Of a stretch of 64,000 nucleotides of DNA, positions 59,888 to 64,000 are shown piece by piece. The notes below the pieces were generated by a model that ran no database searches, had not been told where the DNA came from, and worked only from the letters and a program-made list of their open reading frames with translations. The DNA is taken from positions 1 to 64,000 of the forward strand of contig CAJWBE010000003.1 in NCBI GenBank assembly GCA_913020045.1, written 5' to 3'. Numbering within the stretch: position 1 is the stretch's first letter; the number at the start of each line of letters is the position of its first letter. This DNA comes from an uncultured Oleiphilus sp. GTDB lineage: Bacteria > Pseudomonadota > Gammaproteobacteria > Pseudomonadales > Oleiphilaceae. The position numbers were made by a program, and so were the translations under genes.

Positions 59888-61138
59888 TTAGCTTGATGGC
59901 TTGTTGATCAAACTTGTCAACGGAAAATAGTCAACCATATCCCCTGCTTGCGGCTGAGAATGCTCGTGTATAACCGCGAGACCTTCCGCCCAGCTGGTTG
60001 AGCTTAGCATCCCCGAGCTTTGGTTCGGGTGGCGTTGTAATACTCCGTTAGCATCGATTCTGACTCGAAGAAATTCACGACGTTTACCGGGGTTGCGAAT
60101 GTCGAAACCAAGTGGCATAGAATAGGGCGACACCTTGATTTCAGAGCAGCCCTGCATGCTTAGGAGAAAAGGGCGGGCGAGCATTAAAAAGGTAACAAAA
60201 ACAGCGCCGGGATTGCCAGGTAGTCCAAGCACGGGTGTTTCACCGACACGCCCGAACATAAACGGCTTTCCTGGTTTGATGGCAACGCGCCAAAAATCGA
60301 TACTGCCAAGTTGTTTTATTGCGCACTGTATATAGTCTTCTTCACCAACAGAGGCGCCACCTGTGGTGAGGATTACATCTGCACATGCGCTCGCCTTTTC
60401 TAGCGCTTGAACCGTACTATCCAATTTGTCTTCAATCACGCCGAGGTCGATCACCTCCATCCCTAAACTTTGCAATAGGCCATTGAGTAAGTAGCGATTT
60501 GAGTTGTATATCTTTCCGGGATTGCAGGGCTGGCCCGGCTCGATTAGCTCATCTCCCGTTGATAGGATTGCAACGCGCGGCGAGCAAATAGTGCTGATAT
60601 GACTGAGCCCGATAGAGGCAGCTAGTCCAAGTCTCTGAGGCGAAAGAGACTGCCCTTTCTTAAGAAGTGTATTGCCTTGCTTGATATCTTGTCCGAGAGG
60701 CCGAATGTTGTCATGCAGTGTAGGGCGTTGGAGAATAATCACTCGCTCGTTCACCAGCACTTTTGTGTTTTCTTGCATGACAACGCAGTCGGCGCCTTGC
60801 GGAATACTTGCGCCTGTAAAAATGCGCGCAACAGTGCCAGCCTCGAGAGAGCTTGCAACACTGCCGGCCGGGATTCGTTGAGAGACTAAGAGTGGCTTAC
60901 CCTCGAGCCAGTCCTCACGTTTCAATGCATAACCATCAACTGCGCTATTGTCCGCAGGAGGCACATTGATCGTCGAGCTTACGTCTTGCGATAAGGTGGC
61001 GTTAAGTGCGTCGTTGAGAGCTAGACGATTAGTCTTGGAAATAGCATTCGCGCTTCGAATAAGGTGCTCAACAACGAATTCTAAAGGGTGAAGCGTTTGT
61101 TTTGCAGTGCAGTCATCTGGTGTTGTTAGGTCGGTCAT
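59888..61138 (-). CDS. moeA: molybdopterin molybdenumtransferase
   Basis: 416 residues from ATG 61138. The upstream frame to 61258 is rejected as unconserved. Motifs in order: VPPADNSAVDGYALKREDWL, GTVARIFTGASIPQGADCVV with the MPT-binding GASIPxGAD, VAILSTGDELIEPGQPCNPG, ILTTGGASVGEEDYIQCAIK and KPGKPFMFGRVGETPVLGLP followed by GNP. It inserts molybdate into adenylated molybdopterin. It is probably the first gene of the operon with moaD and moaE. Its cofactor would serve the oxidoreductase encoded at 36912. Confidence 0.95.
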   Translation of the reverse strand: MTDLTTPDDCTAKQTLHPLEFVVEHLIRSANAISKTNRLALNDALNATLSQDVSSTINVPPADNSAVDGYALKREDWLEGKPLLVSQRIPAGSVASSLEAGTVARIFTGASIPQGADCVVMQENTKVLVNERVIILQRPTLHDNIRPLGQDIKQGNTLLKKGQSLSPQRLGLAASIGLSHISTICSPRVAILSTGDELIEPGQPCNPGKIYNSNRYLLNGLLQSLGMEVIDLGVIEDKLDSTVQALEKASACADVILTTGGASVGEEDYIQCAIKQLGSIDFWRVAIKPGKPFMFGRVGETPVLGLPGNPGAVFVTFLMLARPFLLSMQGCSEIKVSPYSMPLGFDIRNPGKRREFLRVRIDANGVLQRHPNQSSGMLSSTSWAEGLAVIHEHSQPQAGDMVDYFPLTSLINKPSS

Positions 61139-61356
61139 TAGCGAGAAAGAATAGCCTGTTTTTGCGCGCCGAGCCTTGGTTAGCCGGGGGCGATAATAAA
61201 TAATAGAAAACTTCTGGATATTGAGTATAATGTGTTCTATCTTTATTGAAATACCCAATTTGTAGGACGCAGGAATTCCTTCCGCGTTCTTCCCGATCGT
61301 AATTCAAATCTATCCAGCAACAGAGATTTCCTCTGCAATCATCAAAAAAATATCCT

Positions 61357-62619
61357 ATGAATCTGACTGAATTAAAGAAAAAAGCCGTTCCTGAACTACT
61401 CGAAATCGCCTCTGAAATGGGCCTAGACAATCTCGCCAGATCCCGAAAACAAGATGTTATTTTTACCATTCTTAAGCGTCACGCTAAGAGTGGTGAAGAT
61501 ATATACGGTGACGGTGTCTTGGAAATTCTGCAAGACGGGTTTGGTTTTCTCAGATCCGCTGAAGGCTCCTACCTTGCTGGGCCTGACGATATTTATGTTT
61601 CACCTAGTCAGATACGTCGCTTTAACTTGCGCACTGGCGACACTATTTCAGGAAAGATTCGTCCGCCGAAAGATGGTGAGCGTTACTTTGCGCTGTTGAA
61701 GGTTAGTGAAATTAACTTTGATCGACCTGAAAGCTCTAAAAACAAAATTTTGTTTGAAAACCTTACACCTCTGTTTCCTGATCAACGCTTAGTGTTAGAG
61801 CAGGGTAATGGTAGTACCGAAGACTTATCCGGTCGAATTTTAGACTTGGTTGCACCAATCGGTAAGGGGCAGCGGGGCTTAGTTGTTTCGCCACCTAAAG
61901 CAGGTAAGACGCTGATGATGCAGAATATTGCTCAGTCAGTAGCGAGAAATAACCCTGAGTGTCACTTGATTGTCTTGTTGATTGATGAGCGCCCTGAAGA
62001 AGTAACCGAGATGCAGCGCTCTGTTCGTGGGGAAGTTGTCGCAAGTACGTTTGATGAGCCACCTGCTCGCCACGTGCAAGTAGCAGAAATGGTTATTGAA
62101 AAATCAAAACGTCTGGTTGAGCACAAGCAAGACGTGGTTATTATTCTTGATTCGATTACGCGTCTGGCCAGAGCCTACAATACGATTATTCCCTCATCTG
62201 GAAAAGTATTGACGGGTGGTGTTGATGCACATGCCTTGGAACGTCCAAAGCGTTTCTTCGGTGCGGCACGAAATATTGAAGAAGGCGGCAGTTTGACCAT
62301 CATCGCGACGGCCTTGGTTGATACCGGCTCGAAAATGGATGAAGTAATCTATGAAGAGTTTAAAGGCACGGGCAACATGGAAGTGCATCTGGACCGCCGG
62401 ATTGCTGAAAAGCGTACATACCCAGCGATTAATATTCGCCGCTCGGGTACACGCCGAGAAGATTTGTTAATGACGGAAGACGCCTTGCAACGCGTCTGGA
62501 TTCTGCGCAAGCTTTTGCACAACATGGACGATGATGTCGCCTCAATTGAATTTTTGCTAGACAAGCTCAAAGACACTAAGACGAATGATGAGTTCTTCTT
62601 GTCGATGAAAAAACGCTAG
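61357..62619 (+). CDS. rho: transcription termination factor Rho
   Basis: 420 residues, the length of E. coli Rho. The N-terminal helical and cold-shock RNA-binding domain ([40 protein letters not shown]) precedes the RecA-like motor: Walker [18 protein letters not shown], Walker [17 protein letters not shown], the Q-loop [18 protein letters not shown] and the R-loop. It is an intact essential gene. A strong hairpin terminator follows. Confidence 0.97.
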   Translation: MNLTELKKKAVPELLEIASEMGLDNLARSRKQDVIFTILKRHAKSGEDIYGDGVLEILQDGFGFLRSAEGSYLAGPDDIYVSPSQIRRFNLRTGDTISGKIRPPKDGERYFALLKVSEINFDRPESSKNKILFENLTPLFPDQRLVLEQGNGSTEDLSGRILDLVAPIGKGQRGLVVSPPKAGKTLMMQNIAQSVARNNPECHLIVLLIDERPEEVTEMQRSVRGEVVASTFDEPPARHVQVAEMVIEKSKRLVEHKQDVVIILDSITRLARAYNTIIPSSGKVLTGGVDAHALERPKRFFGAARNIEEGGSLTIIATALVDTGSKMDEVIYEEFKGTGNMEVHLDRRIAEKRTYPAINIRRSGTRREDLLMTEDALQRVWILRKLLHNMDDDVASIEFLLDKLKDTKTNDEFFLSMKKR

Positions 62620-62645
62620 CAAAACAAGATTATTGAACGAAGCAA

Positions 62646-62666
62646 AGCCGGTGATAAGAACCGGCT
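62646..62666 (+). terminator. intrinsic terminator of rho
   Basis: agccggt and accggct form a 7-bp GC-rich stem around seven bases, followed by TTTTTG, 26 bp after the rho stop. Confidence 0.85.
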
Positions 62667-62709
62667 TTTTGTTATCTAAAGACCGCCACTTTACTCCTAG
62701 ATTGATGCT

Positions 62710-64000
62710 ATGAAATATCGAGACCTTAGAGACTTCATTGACCAACTTGAATCGCAGGGGGAGCTGAAGCGAATCAGCCAAGAGGTTGATCCAGTATTGG
62801 AAATGACGGAAATTTGCGACCGTACGCTAAAGGCGGGCGGGCCAGCTTTGTTGTTTGAAAACCCTAAAGGCCATGACACTCCTGTTCTTGCCAATTTGTT
62901 TGGCACGCCTAAACGTGTCGCGATGGGAATGGGGAAGGACGACGTCAGTGCTCTTCGTGAGATAGGCGAATTGCTCGCATTTTTGAAAGAGCCTGATCCG
63001 CCTAAAGGTTTGCGTGACGCTTGGTCAAAATTACCTATTTTCAAGCAAGTGATGAACATGGGGCCGAAAGAAGTACGTTCGGCGCCTTGTCAGCAGGTTG
63101 TGCTGTCTGGTGAACACGTGGACTTGCATCGCTTGCCGATTCAAACGTGCTGGCCCGGAGATGCAGGGCCTCTAGTAACTTGGCCTTTGGTTATTACGCG
63201 AGGGCCTGAACGAGAGCGCCAAAATCTCGGTATTTACCGTCAGCAGTTGATTGCTAAAAATAAGTTGATCATGCGTTGGCTTTCTCATCGTGGGGGCGCG
63301 CTGGATTATCGGGAGTGGTGTGAAAAGCATCCGGATAGACCGTTTCCAATTGCGGTGGCGTTAGGGGCTGATCCTGCGACTATTTTGGGCGCGGTGACAC
63401 CCGTACCCGATAGTTTGTCAGAATATGGCTTTGCTGGGTTATTACGCGGTAGCAAGACAGAAGTTGTGAAGGCACAATTAAGCGACCTTAGCGTTCCAGC
63501 GAGTGCTGAGTTTGTTTTGGAAGGCTTTATTTATCCTGGCGAGATGGCTGATGAAGGACCGTTCGGTGATCACACTGGGTACTACAACGAAGTAGAAAGC
63601 TTTCCGGTGTTTACCGTAGAGCGAATCACGCACCGCAAGAAGCCAATCTATCACAGTACCTATACCGGTCGGCCACCAGATGAACCTGCGGTTTTAGGGG
63701 TGGCGTTGAATGAAGTATTTATCCCTATTTTGAAGAAGCAGTTCCCCGAGATAGTCGACTTTTACCTGCCTCCTGAGGGCTGTTCTTACCGACTTGCTGT
63801 TGTCACGATGAAGAAACAGTACCCAGGGCATGCTAAGCGAGTCATGATGGGGGTTTGGTCTTTTTTGCGGCAGTTTATGTATACCAAGTTCGTCATTGTT
63901 ACTGATGATGATGTGAATGCACGCGATTGGAATGATGTGATTTGGGCGATGACGACGCGGATGGACCCAGCCAGAGACACCACCTTAGTAGAGAATACGC
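62710..64000 (+). CDS. ubiD: UbiD decarboxylase, partial at the window end
   Basis: 430 residues are visible, and the frame is still open at the edge, so about 60 residues of a usual 490-residue protein are missing. Features of the prenylated-flavin-dependent decarboxylase are present: [80 protein letters not shown] and [17 protein letters not shown], which include the E-x-x-R/D-H residues of the active site. It decarboxylates 3-polyprenyl-4-hydroxybenzoate in ubiquinone synthesis. The rho-ubiD order is common in gammaproteobacteria. Confidence 0.95.
   Translation, partial: MKYRDLRDFIDQLESQGELKRISQEVDPVLEMTEICDRTLKAGGPALLFENPKGHDTPVLANLFGTPKRVAMGMGKDDVSALREIGELLAFLKEPDPPKGLRDAWSKLPIFKQVMNMGPKEVRSAPCQQVVLSGEHVDLHRLPIQTCWPGDAGPLVTWPLVITRGPERERQNLGIYRQQLIAKNKLIMRWLSHRGGALDYREWCEKHPDRPFPIAVALGADPATILGAVTPVPDSLSEYGFAGLLRGSKTEVVKAQLSDLSVPASAEFVLEGFIYPGEMADEGPFGDHTGYYNEVESFPVFTVERITHRKKPIYHSTYTGRPPDEPAVLGVALNEVFIPILKKQFPEIVDFYLPPEGCSYRLAVVTMKKQYPGHAKRVMMGVWSFLRQFMYTKFVIVTDDDVNARDWNDVIWAMTTRMDPARDTTLVENT

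Noticed and set aside
61113..61469. Minus-strand 118-residue frame before moeA
   Set aside because: It overlaps both rho and moeA starts and has no recognisable protein pattern.
1..64000. tRNA or rRNA genes
   Set aside because: None could be recognised by eye on either strand.

Overview
The window comes from a gammaproteobacterial chromosome, probably free-living or marine. The right 12 kb (52386-64000) carries ordinary core genes: the 3' half of comM/yifB, trmB, an OlsF-like acyltransferase, tcdA, a Na+/H+ antiporter, a CBS protein, moaE-moaD-moeA, rho and the start of ubiD. Everything to the left looks accessory. It is rich in mobile elements and generally more AT-rich, and it is organised as modules that each have their own regulator and operators.

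The boundary is a Tn7-superfamily transposon. Minus-strand genes tnsA, tnsB, tnsC, tniQ and a zinc-knuckle/tyrosine-recombinase-like protein (TnsF-like) occupy 46279-52285. A TGT...ACA-type end sits at 52385, followed by comM sequence that lacks its first half. This matches the Tn6022-like family that targets comM. The N-terminal half of comM and the opposite transposon end are not in the window, so most or all of 1-52385 may be cargo.

Reading left to right. At 1-10.4 kb there is a landscape of REP-like repeats with a REP-associated tyrosine transposase (RAYT) and a decayed RAYT. It also holds a LysR/SRPBCC divergent pair, a spondin-domain lipoprotein and a type I secretion ABC/HlyD pair with associated genes; the HlyD gene contains an in-frame REP-like hairpin. 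At 10.4-18.0 kb, inverted copies of an IS481-type element (one a remnant interrupted by a defective IS3) bracket a module run by an XRE/MmyB-type regulator with three matching palindromic operators. The module contains an Asp-nucleophile hydrolase, a DAO-type flavoenzyme, an HD protein, small membrane proteins and an NTF2-like lipoprotein. At 19.3-24.7 kb lies a probable defence island: a small HTH protein with an N6-adenine methyltransferase, convergent with a three-gene operon (PRTase-like protein, large P-loop ATPase, unknown protein).

The 26.8-43.7 kb stretch is a catabolic island. It encodes a type III glutamine synthetase-like ligase, class II aldolase, royal-jelly/SMP-type propeller, alpha/beta hydrolase, two class I glutamine amidotransferases, rubredoxin, an SBF-type transporter, a porin-like protein, periplasmic binding proteins, a molybdopterin oxidoreductase and a ferredoxin-reductase-type flavoprotein. 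It also has a ring-hydroxylating oxygenase whose Rieske ligands are largely lost, next to a separate intact Rieske-domain protein. Six palindromes of the form ACTATC-N4-GATAGT lie before its transcription units, and a TetR regulator is encoded inside. The parts list recalls aniline- or amine-type catabolism through gamma-glutamyl intermediates. The split oxygenase is the most unusual feature here.

Between the catabolic island and the tns genes are iteron-like repeats, an orphan YhfG-like protein, a proteasome-like Ntn hydrolase and clustered repeats. All functional calls rest on reading motifs in the translations; no searches were run.
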